Shown: positions 1 to 9,344, numbered from the stretch's first letter. The stretch: 64,000 nt of DNA from Psychrobacter sanguinis (GCF_020736705.1 NZ_CP085990.1:310001-374000); one strand, 5' to 3'. Program-made: numbers and translations. The notes: a model not told the origin generated them from the sequence alone.

Positions 1-1
1 T

Positions 2-2374
2 TTATTTGCCCCTACCCCGCAAGCCCAGATGTCTGCTACCGTTAGCAGCGCCGATGCCGCACAAGCAATTGAAGCCATCGTCAACACCGGCGCTCAAAGC
101 CGTGGGGCTTTTGGTCAAGTCAGTGCTGCCCCTGTCGCACCTACTCCAGCCCCACAAGCTGCGATAGTACCAGCTGCTCCCCAAGATGAAGCGAACGGCA
201 AAGAAGACAATGACAGTGATACAGACAATGAGAGCGATAACGACAAAGATCGCCGTCGTTCGCGCAATAATAGAAGTCGTAACAAATATGACAAGCGCGC
301 TAAACCTGAGAGTCGTCGCCGTCAACCTGAAAAAGAAGACAGAAAATCTAATAGCTCAGTAGATAAGTCAGAGACTGAGAGCTCAGCGTCAAGTCAAGAC
401 AACAGCACTGCCAAAGAGCTACCCAAACGTGAGGCCAATAGCAGACGCGACTCACGCGGTCCGATTGAGCGTGGTGAAACCAAACAGCCACAAGGCAAAT
501 CTAGCCAAGACAATCGTGCTAAACAAGACGACAGAAACAAGTCTTCAGATAGAAATGGAGGCCGTGCACAAAACGAGCGTAACGTAGATCCTAATGAAGT
601 GAATCTACGCGTCACTGAAGCAGAAACAACGCTTAAAAAATCAGAAGTGGTTCATATCTCACTAGATGATACTAAAGCAACTTCTGCTACTGAAGCCAAG
701 TCTGATGCTAAATCTGATGTAAAAGCGCAGCCAAAACAAGACACAAAATCTGTAGCTAAAGCGGAAGATAAGTCAGTGTCTACTGAAGAAGCGCCCGCTG
801 AGAAAGACGTTCAGAGTAAAGCTGCAGATCATGGCAAACCAGAGTACGCTAAATCTGACACTGCTGACACTGAAGCCAAAGTAGAAGTAGTGGCTAAGCC
901 AGAGCAAGCGCAGCCAAAACAGCCGCGTCACGCTTCAGAGGATAAGTCATCGGCTATTAAGCAGCAAAAGACCAATGAAAGCACTGCTAAGTCTGACACT
1001 ATTAAGGCTGAGACTAACCGCTCTGAAGCCCAAGCGTCTGAACCAAGCAGAGCCGATGTTAGCAATGAAAAAACAGAGACTACTAAAGCTGAACCTACTG
1101 CAGACAAACCAGTGGTGTCAAACTCAACTCAAAGCTCTAAGTCTGAAAATGACAGTTTAAGCTTTGATGCCAGCGACTTGTTTGCTGACCGTTATGTGGC
1201 AGCGCAGAAGTTTGGCCAAGCCAGCAATGACCCACGCTTAATCAAAGCATCGTTGATGAAGCAACGTAAACCAGCGCCAGTTGAAGAAGCTCAAACTGTC
1301 AAAGCCGCACCCATTACTGGGTCAGTCGGTCAGTTTATCCATACTCATCTGGCACAGCCCAGCATGCGTTTGGCCAAAGACGGTGTTATTGCTTGTTTCT
1401 TAGCGGCATTAAATGCGCACAAAGAAACGTCAGGTGGCTCAACTAAGTCAATGACCAAGCGTAAGAGCACTAATCAAAGCACGCCTGAGTCGCTGCAAGC
1501 GTTTAGTTTCGTAAACTATGGCTATCAGTCATTGTCACCTAGCTACTTAGAGCGTTTTGCTCAGATGACCTCTGCTGTGGCCGCTCATAATATTGAGCAG
1601 GGTAAAACTCAGGTTGAACCAACGCCGATAGGTGCTAGAGCGACCAATGACCCTCGTGGCCAGCATCCTGACTACAATGCACCTGTTGTTGAAGTTAACA
1701 CTGAGGCTAAACCCGACGTCAAATCTGAAGTCGAAACCGAAACTCAGACGGCAGCATCAGAAGTAGACGCCGCACCAGTGGTAGACAAAGTAGCACAATC
1801 TACTACTGAAGTAGCTACGAATAAGTCTTCTAAAGACACAATGGCAAGCTTACTTCAGTTAAACGTTGGCGGCTTTATCAACCAAGTCTTAGGTCAAAAA
1901 GGTCTAGATATTGTTCAGTCTGGTCAAACGGAAGCAGCTTTCCTAAAAGCGCTAAATCAACCTCAGGACCATTTAGCTTTGGCCGCTCAGAACTTAGTTC
2001 AGAAACTGTCTTCTAAAACAGTAGAAGAGCAAGTGACTGAAAGCTTAGACCAGCCAGCAACGGCTTTGGTCAATGAACCAGAGGCAGATGCCGTCAGCGA
2101 CGCGAGTTCTAAATCGTTGAAAGAGACGCAGCACCCTGAAACCTCAACGCCAAGCCAAGAAGCTCAAGAATCGTCTGCAACGGCGTCAAATAAGACCAGT
2201 ATTGAGACTTATAAGAGTATGATTGAAAATATCTCTGAGCAACTATTGCCTCAAACGGGTCTGTTAAACTTGACGTCACCTAAGGTGCCAAAAGCACGCA
2301 GTCGTAAGACCAAAGAAGAGCAAAAGAAGCAGGTTCAGGCAGATAATACCTCTGAGAACAACAATGAAAGCTAA
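2..2374 (+). CDS. rne: Ribonuclease E, C-terminal part (partial)
   Basis: The reading frame is open from the left edge to a TAA at 2374 (790 residues visible), so the catalytic half lies outside the window. What remains is low-complexity sequence rich in K, E, S, T, Q and A. An Arg-rich segment (about 248-340) resembles the RNA-binding segments of RNase E scaffolds. Two NDPR tetrapeptides (1226-1237 and 1646-1657) resemble a short motif I recall from Pseudomonas RNase E tails. Two related ordered islands (1319-1426 and 1859-1969) share VG-FI, FL and ALN positions. This is the pattern of a degradosome scaffold: RNase E cuts mRNA and rRNA precursors and its tail recruits partners. A second family member, the RNase G gene at 54503-56392, sits in its usual mre context, which supports RNase E here. 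The absence of the catalytic domain keeps this below certainty. Confidence 0.8.
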   Translation, partial: LFAPTPQAQMSATVSSADAAQAIEAIVNTGAQSRGAFGQVSAAPVAPTPAPQAAIVPAAPQDEANGKEDNDSDTDNESDNDKDRRRSRNNRSRNKYDKRAKPESRRRQPEKEDRKSNSSVDKSETESSASSQDNSTAKELPKREANSRRDSRGPIERGETKQPQGKSSQDNRAKQDDRNKSSDRNGGRAQNERNVDPNEVNLRVTEAETTLKKSEVVHISLDDTKATSATEAKSDAKSDVKAQPKQDTKSVAKAEDKSVSTEEAPAEKDVQSKAADHGKPEYAKSDTADTEAKVEVVAKPEQAQPKQPRHASEDKSSAIKQQKTNESTAKSDTIKAETNRSEAQASEPSRADVSNEKTETTKAEPTADKPVVSNSTQSSKSENDSLSFDASDLFADRYVAAQKFGQASNDPRLIKASLMKQRKPAPVEEAQTVKAAPITGSVGQFIHTHLAQPSMRLAKDGVIACFLAALNAHKETSGGSTKSMTKRKSTNQSTPESLQAFSFVNYGYQSLSPSYLERFAQMTSAVAAHNIEQGKTQVEPTPIGARATNDPRGQHPDYNAPVVEVNTEAKPDVKSEVETETQTAASEVDAAPVVDKVAQSTTEVATNKSSKDTMASLLQLNVGGFINQVLGQKGLDIVQSGQTEAAFLKALNQPQDHLALAAQNLVQKLSSKTVEEQVTESLDQPATALVNEPEADAVSDASSKSLKETQHPETSTPSQEAQESSATASNKTSIETYKSMIENISEQLLPQTGLLNLTSPKVPKARSRKTKEEQKKQVQADNTSENNNES

Positions 2375-2452
2375 TTGTTTTAGAACGGTTGCTTAAGGTA
2401 CCTGCTGCCATAGATGATGTTTCTATGGCAAATGGTACAAGTTAATGACACG

Positions 2453-2485
2453 AAAAAGGCCACTTATAATAAGTGGCCTTTTTTT
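2453..2485 (+). terminator. Rho-independent terminator after rne
   Basis: A 9-bp perfect stem (GGCCACTTA at 2458-2466 with TAAGTGGCC at 2470-2478) has a 3-nt loop and is followed by seven T. It lies 80 bp after the rne stop codon. The preceding run of A would let it work weakly on the other strand too. Confidence 0.9.
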
Positions 2486-2619
2486 ATATTGTCTTTTATT
2501 GAAGTGCTATTGATCAGTTATCTCAGTTGAGTTGAGCTTATGCAATTTAATCAGCTTTCTCATTACGTAGTCCTAAACATTAGGCTCAGTCTCAACTAAC
2601 CTGACTGAGCCGCCCTGCC

Positions 2620-3537
2620 TTAATGAGCGTTTGAACGCATCTTTTTGATCATCGTGACTATAAATAAAACAACCAAACCAATGCCAAAACCGATAACCCC
2701 ATTTAAAAGGTTAGCAGATAAGCCTTCAAATACTCCAGTTAGGTCGGCAAGGTCTTCTACCGCATGTTCTAAGCTGTTCACACCATGCACGATAATACCG
2801 CCACCTACTAAGAACATCGCTAGTGTACCCACGATAGTTAGTACTTTCATCAATTTAGGCGCTGCAGACAATAGAAACTGGCCTATTTTTTGAGTAGTAT
2901 TACTGGCCCCTGGCTTGCGCATCATATGCAGGCCTATGTCATCAATTTTAACAATAAAACCAACTAAGCCGTAAATACCAATAGTAACTGCAATTGCAAT
3001 AATTGAAAGGGCCAAACTCTTATCTACCAAATTCGCGGCAGTCATAGTACCTAAACTAATCACCACAATTTCAGCCGATAAGATAAAATCGGTACGGATC
3101 GCTCCTTTTACCTTTTCCTTTTCCATGGCCACTAGGTCAACGCTTTCATCAGCGTTTGCCGCTACCCGTGCTTGCTGCTCTTCATCATCAGGTAAAAGTC
3201 TCGGCCAAAACTTATGAACCACTTTTTCAGCGCCTTCAAAGGATAAAAATAAGCCTCCGACCATAAGTAACGGCGTAATAAGCCAAGGCACAAAAAAACT
3301 AATTACAAGTGCGGCGGGTACGAGGATTAATTTATTTATAAAAGAGCCTTTTGCCACTGCCCAAACTACAGGCAGCTCACGACTGGGCTTAACCCCACTT
3401 ACCTGCTCAGCATTTAGCGCTAGATCATCACCCAAGACCCCAACCGTTTTTTTGGCGGCGACTTTGGTCATAGTTGCTACATCGTCCATAATCAAACTAA
3501 TATCATCGAGTAACATTAATAGACTACCAGCTGCCAT
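2620..3537 (-). CDS. DUF808 family inner-membrane protein (YedI-like)
   Basis: The 305-residue protein starts with the family's typical MAAGSLLMLLDDI opening and continues DDVATMTKVAAKKT. It has several hydrophobic segments (around residues 70-105, 150-215 and 225-300), so it is an integral membrane protein. It belongs to DUF808 (E. coli YedI), whose function is not established. A good ribosome-binding site (AAGGAG) lies 6 nt before the ATG. It stands alone, convergent with rne, and faces away from the VWA lipoprotein gene. Nothing in the sequence indicates a substrate. Confidence 0.88.
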   Translation of the reverse strand: MAAGSLLMLLDDISLIMDDVATMTKVAAKKTVGVLGDDLALNAEQVSGVKPSRELPVVWAVAKGSFINKLILVPAALVISFFVPWLITPLLMVGGLFLSFEGAEKVVHKFWPRLLPDDEEQQARVAANADESVDLVAMEKEKVKGAIRTDFILSAEIVVISLGTMTAANLVDKSLALSIIAIAVTIGIYGLVGFIVKIDDIGLHMMRKPGASNTTQKIGQFLLSAAPKLMKVLTIVGTLAMFLVGGGIIVHGVNSLEHAVEDLADLTGVFEGLSANLLNGVIGFGIGLVVLFIVTMIKKMRSNAH

Positions 3538-4058
3538 AAAATCTCCTTAAAAACCGTCACTTACCTTACCTTCTACTTTATTTATTGCCTACTAACTGAA
3601 TCTCTTATTAAAGAGGCTAGAAATCATATAAATAGAAATCATATGAATAGCGCCATTAAAAATAATGTTAAAAACCACGCTGAAAGTGAGTTCAAAAGAC
3701 AGACATCAAAGCTATTAAACATTGATATAGTAAAAGTAAGACAAGTGCGATATAAAATTAATATGTATTTAAATTAAGTATATATTTTCTACTGACGGGT
3801 AGTTTATCTCGTAATTTAACTAAAATCATATTACGATTGTAAGCATAGCCCCTTTTTGTATTAATTTATTTTAACAGCGACCCGCTATTTTTCTATTATT
3901 AACTGACTGTTTCAGCGCAATCACATTAACTGGTAACGCAACCGCTGTTCACTTTGAGCTATTTATTAAGGCAAAAGTTATAACAAAAACACTTCATTTC
4001 ATAAAACACAGCGGCTCTATAGAACAGAGCCGATCTTCAAAATAGATAAGGATTTCTC
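3538..4058. other. AT-rich intergenic region between divergent genes
   Basis: This 521-bp gap separates the divergent DUF808 and VWA genes, so it should carry both promoters. I see no coding potential. The only clear structure is a 15-bp tandem duplication at 3619-3648 (unit AGAAATCATATAAAT, one mismatch). The ribosome-binding site of the VWA gene (AAGGA, 6 nt before the ATG) is at its right end. I could not choose a single promoter among the many AT-rich hexamers. Confidence 0.6.
3619..3648. repeat. 15-bp tandem duplication
   Basis: Two adjacent copies of a 15-bp unit (3619-3633 and 3634-3648) differ at one position (A versus G). They lie in the promoter-bearing gap between divergent genes and might be slippage or a pair of binding sites. 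Confidence 0.75.
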
Positions 4059-5729
4059 ATGCAGCCTATTACTTCTTTAAAGCACTCGCTTCTGGTCACA
4101 TCATTAGCCGCCATAACCTTATCAAGCCTCAATGGTTGTAGCCCTCAGCAAGACATTTCCAATGCAAATGAGCCAAGTAGTAACGTTATTCAAAATTCTG
4201 AGGTGGTTGAGGCCGCACCGGTAATCTTGGTTGAATCCGATAGGTCTTATAGCAAGATGTCAGCTCCAGCCAGTATTCGAGCTCCTTCCTCAATGCCATC
4301 AATTGGAACCTCTATCTCTAATTCTGAAAACTATGCTGAAATAGAGCGTAATGCTGTCCATGCTACTCATGAGCAAGCTTTTGCGACTTTAAGCATTGAT
4401 AACGATACTGGCAGCTATGCCAACGTCCGTCGCTTTTTAAATAATGGCAGTCTACCCCCGACTGATGCTGTTAGAGTCGAAGAGCTAATTAACTATTTTA
4501 ATTATGATTTCAAAAATGCAAAAAAGCAGGGTAATGCCCCCTTCTTAGTCACCACAGAGGTGGTCAAATCACCCTGGCATGCCACCAATCGAATTGTAAA
4601 AATAGGCATCAAGGCAGAAGACGTCCTCGCTACCAAACAAAACCAACCAGCAGCCAACTTAGTATTTTTGGTAGATGTATCGGGCTCAATGAATAGCGAT
4701 GACAAGTTGCAGCTGGCCAAAGCCAGTCTTAAAATGCTGACTAAACAGCTGCGAGCGCAAGACACCATCACACTGATTACCTACGCTGGGAATACTGAAG
4801 TTGTGTTGCCAGCAACCCCAGGCAATCAAACTCAAAAAATTCTCAACGCCATAGATAATTTAAGTGCCAATGGGTCAACCAATGGTGAGGCGGCGATTAA
4901 ATTAGCCTATCAACAAGCCGAAGAGAACTTTAAAAAACAAGGCATTAATCGTATTTTAATGCTGACCGATGGCGACTTTAATGTGGGGGTATCTAACGTC
5001 AAAGATATGTTAGACATTATTCGCAACAATCGCGATAAAGGCATCTCTTTATCCACCTTAGGTTTTGGTCAAGGTAATTACAACGATCATATGATGGAAC
5101 AAATTGCAGACAACGGCAATGGCAACTACAGTTATATCGACTCTTTGTCAGAGGCTAAAAAAGTATTGATTGATGAAATGTCTTCCACCTTTAATACCGT
5201 GGCCAAAGACGTTAAAATTCAACTTGAGTTTAACCCAGCCGCTGTCTCTGAATGGCGATTAATAGGTTATGAAAACCGCTTACTGGCCAAAGAAGACTTT
5301 AATAATGATAAGGTAGATGCTGGAGAGTTAGGCGCCGGTAAATCAGTAGTGGCATTGTTTGAAGTGACCCCAACAGGCGCAAAAGGCTTATTGGAACCCA
5401 GTCGTTATCAAAATACGACTACGGTCTCTGGTCAGAATAAAAATGAGCTTGGCTTCTTAAAGATTCGCTATAAATCCCCCGACGCTGACACCTCAAAACT
5501 GTTAAATTTTCCTATTGCTAATAAAGTGACGACTGCCTCTGCAGATACCAATTTTGCGATGGCAGTCGCCGGTTACGGTCAACTACTGACTCACAGTAAA
5601 TATGTCAACGGTTTAAACTATAAGCAAGTTGCCGGACTGGCTAAATCTGGCTTAAATAGTAACGTAGACAAAACCGGTAGTCGCAGTGAATTTATTAAAT
5701 TGGTTGAATTAGCAGATGGGTTACAATAG
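4059..5729 (+). CDS. VWA-domain lipoprotein (YfbK-like)
   Basis: The N-terminus is a lipoprotein signal peptide ending in LNGC, with Cys27 the predicted lipidated residue. A Ser/Asn-rich linker follows. The conserved YfbK-type N-terminal region is then visible (FATLSIDNDTGSYANVRRF and RVEELINYFNYDF). A von Willebrand A domain has the MIDAS motif DVSGSMNS at about residue 206 and the TDGDFNVG segment. The C-terminal part matches the domain that follows VWA in this family. The 556-residue length fits. These proteins are predicted to bind a metal and mediate protein contacts in the periplasm; no function is firmly established. RBS AAGGA precedes the ATG by 6 nt. A second unrelated lipoprotein gene follows in the same direction. 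Confidence 0.88.
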   Translation: MQPITSLKHSLLVTSLAAITLSSLNGCSPQQDISNANEPSSNVIQNSEVVEAAPVILVESDRSYSKMSAPASIRAPSSMPSIGTSISNSENYAEIERNAVHATHEQAFATLSIDNDTGSYANVRRFLNNGSLPPTDAVRVEELINYFNYDFKNAKKQGNAPFLVTTEVVKSPWHATNRIVKIGIKAEDVLATKQNQPAANLVFLVDVSGSMNSDDKLQLAKASLKMLTKQLRAQDTITLITYAGNTEVVLPATPGNQTQKILNAIDNLSANGSTNGEAAIKLAYQQAEENFKKQGINRILMLTDGDFNVGVSNVKDMLDIIRNNRDKGISLSTLGFGQGNYNDHMMEQIADNGNGNYSYIDSLSEAKKVLIDEMSSTFNTVAKDVKIQLEFNPAAVSEWRLIGYENRLLAKEDFNNDKVDAGELGAGKSVVALFEVTPTGAKGLLEPSRYQNTTTVSGQNKNELGFLKIRYKSPDADTSKLLNFPIANKVTTASADTNFAMAVAGYGQLLTHSKYVNGLNYKQVAGLAKSGLNSNVDKTGSRSEFIKLVELADGLQ

Positions 5730-5891
5730 ACCCACTAAGGGTGTTCAAAAAGAGGTCTAATTTGCTACATCCCATTGATTATTGCTTTCTTTGGTTTGGT
5801 TTAGTTCAGTTAGTTTAATTTCGTTTCATTCAATTTTTTAGTTAGCAGCTGGCCTTATTCCATAATGTCAGCTCTGTCGTTGAGAGTCCCT

Positions 5892-6620
5892 ATGCAAAAC
5901 TACAAGCAAAAATGCAAAAGCTTAAGTCTTTTCTCTACTCATAAGCCAGTCTTGCAAAAAACAGCCAGTCCCAAAATACTGTCTACCTTAGCAATGGCTG
6001 TTGCGGCCAGCTCTGTGTTGATACTGTCTGGTTGTAATAAAGAGTCCCCTGTCAAAACAGAGACTCCGGTAGATGTCACGCAGTCGTCTAACGCTGCCAC
6101 TACCTCATCTAAGTCTGCACAACATAATGGTGTCGAGGCGGAAGATACAGCAGGCAATGAACACGTATTTACGCGGGATAAGCCATTAAGTATTGACTGG
6201 GATCGTATTGATTCAGGACAAAAGCCTGTTGCCCCTGACACCTTTAAATATCCTTTTGAGTTGAATGGTGACTCGGTGAAATCACAGGCCAAATTCTCAA
6301 ACATTACCCCAAAGCAAGCTCAGCATGCCTTAACCGTTGGCATGGCCAGTAATGAACCTCTTGAAAAAATACTCGATCAGTTAGGAGACAGCTACCTGTC
6401 GCATAAATTCTCTGAAAGTGAAGCAAAGCTGATAATTTATACCACACCCAATGTTGAGCCTAGTAAACACGATTATGTGATTGCCCATGAGTTTGCACGT
6501 GGTTTGACCTTGCCTATCGAAATTATCCCTCAGACTGCCGACCAAAAGTCAGACTCAGCGCAGCCTGCTACTGAGCAGCCAGCGACAGAACCATCCTCTA
6601 CTGAACAACCCTCTACTTAA
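5892..6620 (+). CDS. Putative lipoprotein, unknown function
   Basis: I do not recognise this protein. A long basic N-region is followed by a hydrophobic segment and the lipobox LSGC, with the predicted lipidated Cys at residue 48. A Ser/Thr-rich linker follows, then a globular part (about residues 75-215) with no motif I can assign. The tail is a degenerate repeat of ATEQP and STEQP units. I chose the ATG at 5892 because GAGAG lies 5 nt upstream; an in-frame ATG at 5865 has no visible ribosome-binding site. It follows the VWA lipoprotein gene on the same strand after about 160 bp, so the two may be co-transcribed. Confidence 0.7.
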   Translation: MQNYKQKCKSLSLFSTHKPVLQKTASPKILSTLAMAVAASSVLILSGCNKESPVKTETPVDVTQSSNAATTSSKSAQHNGVEAEDTAGNEHVFTRDKPLSIDWDRIDSGQKPVAPDTFKYPFELNGDSVKSQAKFSNITPKQAQHALTVGMASNEPLEKILDQLGDSYLSHKFSESEAKLIIYTTPNVEPSKHDYVIAHEFARGLTLPIEIIPQTADQKSDSAQPATEQPATEPSSTEQPST

Positions 6621-6704
6621 CAGGAATACGCCTCTACTAAATAGAAAAGCAATGGCTGAGTCTTCACGTTAGTTATAAAGCTATTAGCATTTATTGATAA
6701 ACAT

Positions 6705-6733
6705 AAAAAAGGCAGCCCTAAGGCTGCCTTTTT
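6705..6733. terminator. Bidirectional terminator
   Basis: A 7-bp stem GGCAGCC/GGCTGCC (6711-6717 and 6722-6728) with a CTAA loop is preceded by six A and followed by five T. It sits between convergent genes (the lipoprotein and ridA) and can serve both. The same stem recurs at 10846-10861. Confidence 0.88.
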
Positions 6734-6769
6734 CACTACCTTTATTTTCGTAAATCGTTATCGTCTGTT

Positions 6770-7108
6770 CTAAACAGCGGCAATAACTATCATCTCAACC
6801 AGCAATTCAGGACGGGCCAATGCGGCTTCACCACAAGCACGAGCAGGGGGAAGTACATCACTAAACCACTCATCCCATACCGCATTCATCGCAGCAAAAT
6901 CTGCCATGTCTTTTAGCCAAACAGTGGTCGATAAGATTTTAGACTTATCACTCCCTACTTCTTGTAGCAAGGCTTCAATCTTCTGTAGACAAGTCAAGGT
7001 TTGTGCTGAAATATCGTCCTCAGCATTGCCCACTTGTCCACATAAGTAGATAGTATCGTTATGAATCACGATTTTACTCATGCGCTGATTGCTGTGTAAC
7101 TTTTGCAT
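6770..7108 (-). CDS. RidA family protein (enamine/imine deaminase)
   Basis: The 112-residue protein carries RidA (YjgF/YER057c/UK114) features: IYLCGQVG, a QTxxCLxKIExLLxEVGSDKSKIL helix, the ARACGEAALARPELLVEM core and a final MIVIAAV strand. RidA proteins hydrolyse reactive enamines and imines to keto acids and ammonia. It lies just downstream of the DadA-type dehydrogenase on the same strand (143-bp gap). That suggests a working pair: the dehydrogenase makes an imino acid and RidA clears it. The sequence alone does not say which RidA subfamily it is. Confidence 0.88.
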   Translation of the reverse strand: MQKLHSNQRMSKIVIHNDTIYLCGQVGNAEDDISAQTLTCLQKIEALLQEVGSDKSKILSTTVWLKDMADFAAMNAVWDEWFSDVLPPARACGEAALARPELLVEMIVIAAV

Positions 7109-7251
7109 AGTTATTCTCTATTTTATTTAACCTTAAAGTTGGTCGTACGTTCTCAATAAGGCTAACGATTGACTGAAATATTGTAAATTATCAGCTTGAT
7201 AAAGTAATAGCCTGGTAAATTAACAATTCGGTAGATAAATAATTTGGCAGA

Positions 7252-8517
7252 TTAACGACCAAATCTCTCAGCACTAAAAGGCGTGGCGTCAATGTATAAA
7301 GGCTTATCATTGATCATCTCTTCCACCAAACGTCCTGTTGCTGGGCCTAATGTAAAGCCTTGATGCGCATGGCCAAAAGCGAACCACAATTTTTCATGTC
7401 TAGGTGCTGGACCAATAACAGGCTTCATATCAGCCATACAAGGTCTAGACCCACACCACGCTTCTGATTCAACCGCTTCTTCTAAGGGCAATACGTCTTT
7501 GGCGATTTTCAATACCGCTTCAAGCTGACCAAAATTCTTTGGCGCATTCAAAGTGGTCATTTCAGCACCCGTGGTAATGCGAATACCTTGCTCCATTGGG
7601 CCCATTAGATAGCCTTTTTCGGCATCAAATAAGCTATGACCGATACGGTTACCTTCGCTGACTTTGAAATGCTGATGGTAGCCACGCATTGGGAATAGAG
7701 GGAAGTTATAACCCAGTGGGCGGGTTAGTTCGGTTGACCAAGGCCCTGCCGCAATAACCACATTCGTACTGGTATAAACCGCTGTCTCACCTTCATTGGT
7801 TTCAACGGTAACTTGCCAGCTCTTGTCTTCCATTTGCTCGATATTTTTTACTGCAGCTTGTTTAATTTCACCCTGCATAGCTTCAAAGCTTTTGGCATAG
7901 GTTTTAACCAAACGGCTTGGGTTTTTTACCTGCCAAGAGTTCTGCCAATGAATACCCCCGATAAAAGGTTCGAAATTAACGTTTGGCTCAAATTCTTTTA
8001 ACTCTTCAGGGGTTAGCAGCTTATACTGTACCCCTTTCGTGGCCGCTCTTTCTGCTAGCTTAATGGCTTCATCATATTTTTTTTGGGTGCGGTAAATTTC
8101 AAACCAACCGCCTTTACGTACTAAATCATCTGCGCCTGACGCTTGAATCATTACGTCATGCTCACTGGTACAGTGCTCAATTAAAGTGGCCCACTCATCT
8201 TCAATTTTTGTTAGTTTTTTGGGAACTGAGTTGGTCCAATACTGATATAACGCACTTTGATAGTTAAACAAAGCAGACCAACGATAACGAATATCGGTAC
8301 TGGTATTAGGAAGTACTCTGAAAATCTCGCCCATTTCACGTGGGAAAGCTTTTGGATATACCGCCTCTCTTTGGATCAAACCTGCATTTCCGTATGAAGT
8401 TTCTTCCCCTGGGGCCTTCTTATCTATCACTAACACTTTAGAGTTATTTTTTTGTAGGTGCCATGCAATAGAGGTGCCTACCATACCTGAGCCAATCACA
8501 ATAACGTCGTATTGCAT
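7252..8517 (-). CDS. dadA: FAD-dependent D-amino-acid dehydrogenase (DadA-like)
   Basis: The N-terminus has the dinucleotide-binding signature VIGSGMVGTSIAWHL (GxGxxG at residues 9-14). Other DadA/DAO-family features are SYGNAGLI, AAGPWSTELTRPLGYNFPLFPMRGYH, GPMEQGIRITTGAE, the WCGSRPCMADMKPVIGPAP block and the C-terminal FGHAHQGFTLGPATGRLVEEM. The 421-residue length fits DadA, which oxidises D-amino acids to imino acids and passes electrons to the quinone pool at the inner membrane. RBS AAGGA precedes the ATG. No alanine racemase lies next to it. A downstream ridA is consistent with imine clearance. The substrate could be another D-amino acid or a secondary amine, so dadA is the best-fit name rather than proven. 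Confidence 0.82.
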   Translation of the reverse strand: MQYDVIVIGSGMVGTSIAWHLQKNNSKVLVIDKKAPGEETSYGNAGLIQREAVYPKAFPREMGEIFRVLPNTSTDIRYRWSALFNYQSALYQYWTNSVPKKLTKIEDEWATLIEHCTSEHDVMIQASGADDLVRKGGWFEIYRTQKKYDEAIKLAERAATKGVQYKLLTPEELKEFEPNVNFEPFIGGIHWQNSWQVKNPSRLVKTYAKSFEAMQGEIKQAAVKNIEQMEDKSWQVTVETNEGETAVYTSTNVVIAAGPWSTELTRPLGYNFPLFPMRGYHQHFKVSEGNRIGHSLFDAEKGYLMGPMEQGIRITTGAEMTTLNAPKNFGQLEAVLKIAKDVLPLEEAVESEAWCGSRPCMADMKPVIGPAPRHEKLWFAFGHAHQGFTLGPATGRLVEEMINDKPLYIDATPFSAERFGR

Positions 8518-8885
8518 AAAATTTCCTTTTACCTGGTCCAGTAAATCAAACTGTCAGGCTAACAAGTTGAATTATTCAATAAAAAAAGCACGCCCCACAA
8601 TTTTTTATAGATGAGTCGTGCATTGCATTATGATACCGCTTTTATGAGCACAAAGTACCACTAAATTGATTGAGTTTATCAATCGTTTATCAAGTTTTAT
8701 TTTGAAAAATTGAAAATTAAAAAACGCAGCCTAGCCTGCCTTTTACTAAACTTTAATCCAATATCTAGAATACCAATAAATAGGTGAAATTTATGTATAA
8801 AAAAACCTCATAAACTAGCTTAAGAGGTTTTATTAAAAAACTGTATTATTTAATACATTACATCTTTATAACACTTGAGAGAGTA
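8518..8885. other. Intergenic region upstream of dadA
   Basis: This 368-bp AT-rich gap holds the dadA leader and the terminator of the bactofilin operon (8799-8831). It also holds a degenerate copy of the GGCAGCC..GGCTGCC hairpin (about 8721-8744, two mismatches). A short hairpin next to seven T on the minus strand (8581-8621) lies just ahead of dadA and might be an attenuator, but its stem is only 5 bp. No gene is apparent. Confidence 0.55.
8799..8831 (-). terminator. Terminator after the bactofilin gene
   Basis: On the minus strand an 8-bp stem (AAAACCTC at 8802-8809 with GAGGTTTT at 8824-8831) is followed by a run of T. It lies 55 bp after the bactofilin stop and would end the M23-bactofilin transcript. 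Confidence 0.78.
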
Positions 8886-9344
8886 CTATGATGCCGCTTC
8901 TTCGTCATCCAACATATTTTCAGTAGCGTAAGGCAATACAGGTATTGTGTGTGCAAGACGCTGAGTCATGGATATGACGCCATTATAGGTTGCATCTGGT
9001 TCGACCTGTAAACTTTGAGTTTCAATATTGCCCTCAACATGGCCACCTTGCTGCAGATGAATTTCCTGAGTTACGCTATTGCCATCAATATTTCCATAAA
9101 CGATTAGACTTTCAGAGTTGATATCTCCGATTATACGACCGGTTGATGATATAACTATTGTGCCTTTAGCACATACATTGCCAGTAACTTGTCCATCGAT
9201 TTTAATAGATTTTTCACTGTTAATATCACCTGTGATTTGACAGGCGTCACTTATTAAAGTGTCAATATTGTTTGAGTTTGCTGACTTTGCAAAACTAATC
9301 GAGTTAGCTTTATTGGGTTGTTTATCACTTCGACTGCCAAACAT
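8886..9344 (-). CDS. Bactofilin (polymer-forming cytoskeletal protein)
   Basis: The 152-residue protein has a short flexible N-terminus followed by the bactofilin core. The core is a right-handed beta-helix read as repeating turns: ACQITGDINSEKSIKIDGQVTGNV, then IVISSTGRIIGDI, IVYGNIDGN and HVEGNIETQSLQVEPDATYNGVI. Bactofilins polymerise without nucleotide on the inner face of the membrane and often position cell-wall enzymes. The gene directly upstream encodes an M23 peptidase, a pairing seen in Helicobacter (CcmA with Csd peptidases) and other bacteria. This suggests a local peptidoglycan-remodelling role. RBS AAGG lies 7 nt before the ATG. Confidence 0.92.
   Translation of the reverse strand: MFGSRSDKQPNKANSISFAKSANSNNIDTLISDACQITGDINSEKSIKIDGQVTGNVCAKGTIVISSTGRIIGDINSESLIVYGNIDGNSVTQEIHLQQGGHVEGNIETQSLQVEPDATYNGVISMTQRLAHTIPVLPYATENMLDDEEAAS

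Noticed and set aside
5760..5835. Repetitive TTGGTT and TTAGTT words upstream of the second lipoprotein gene
   Set aside because: The words are irregular and look like simple AT-rich sequence rather than a defined repeat.
8581..8621. A terminator-like hairpin in the dadA leader
   Set aside because: The stem is only 5 bp with a 24-nt loop; the adjacent T-run alone is not enough to call it.
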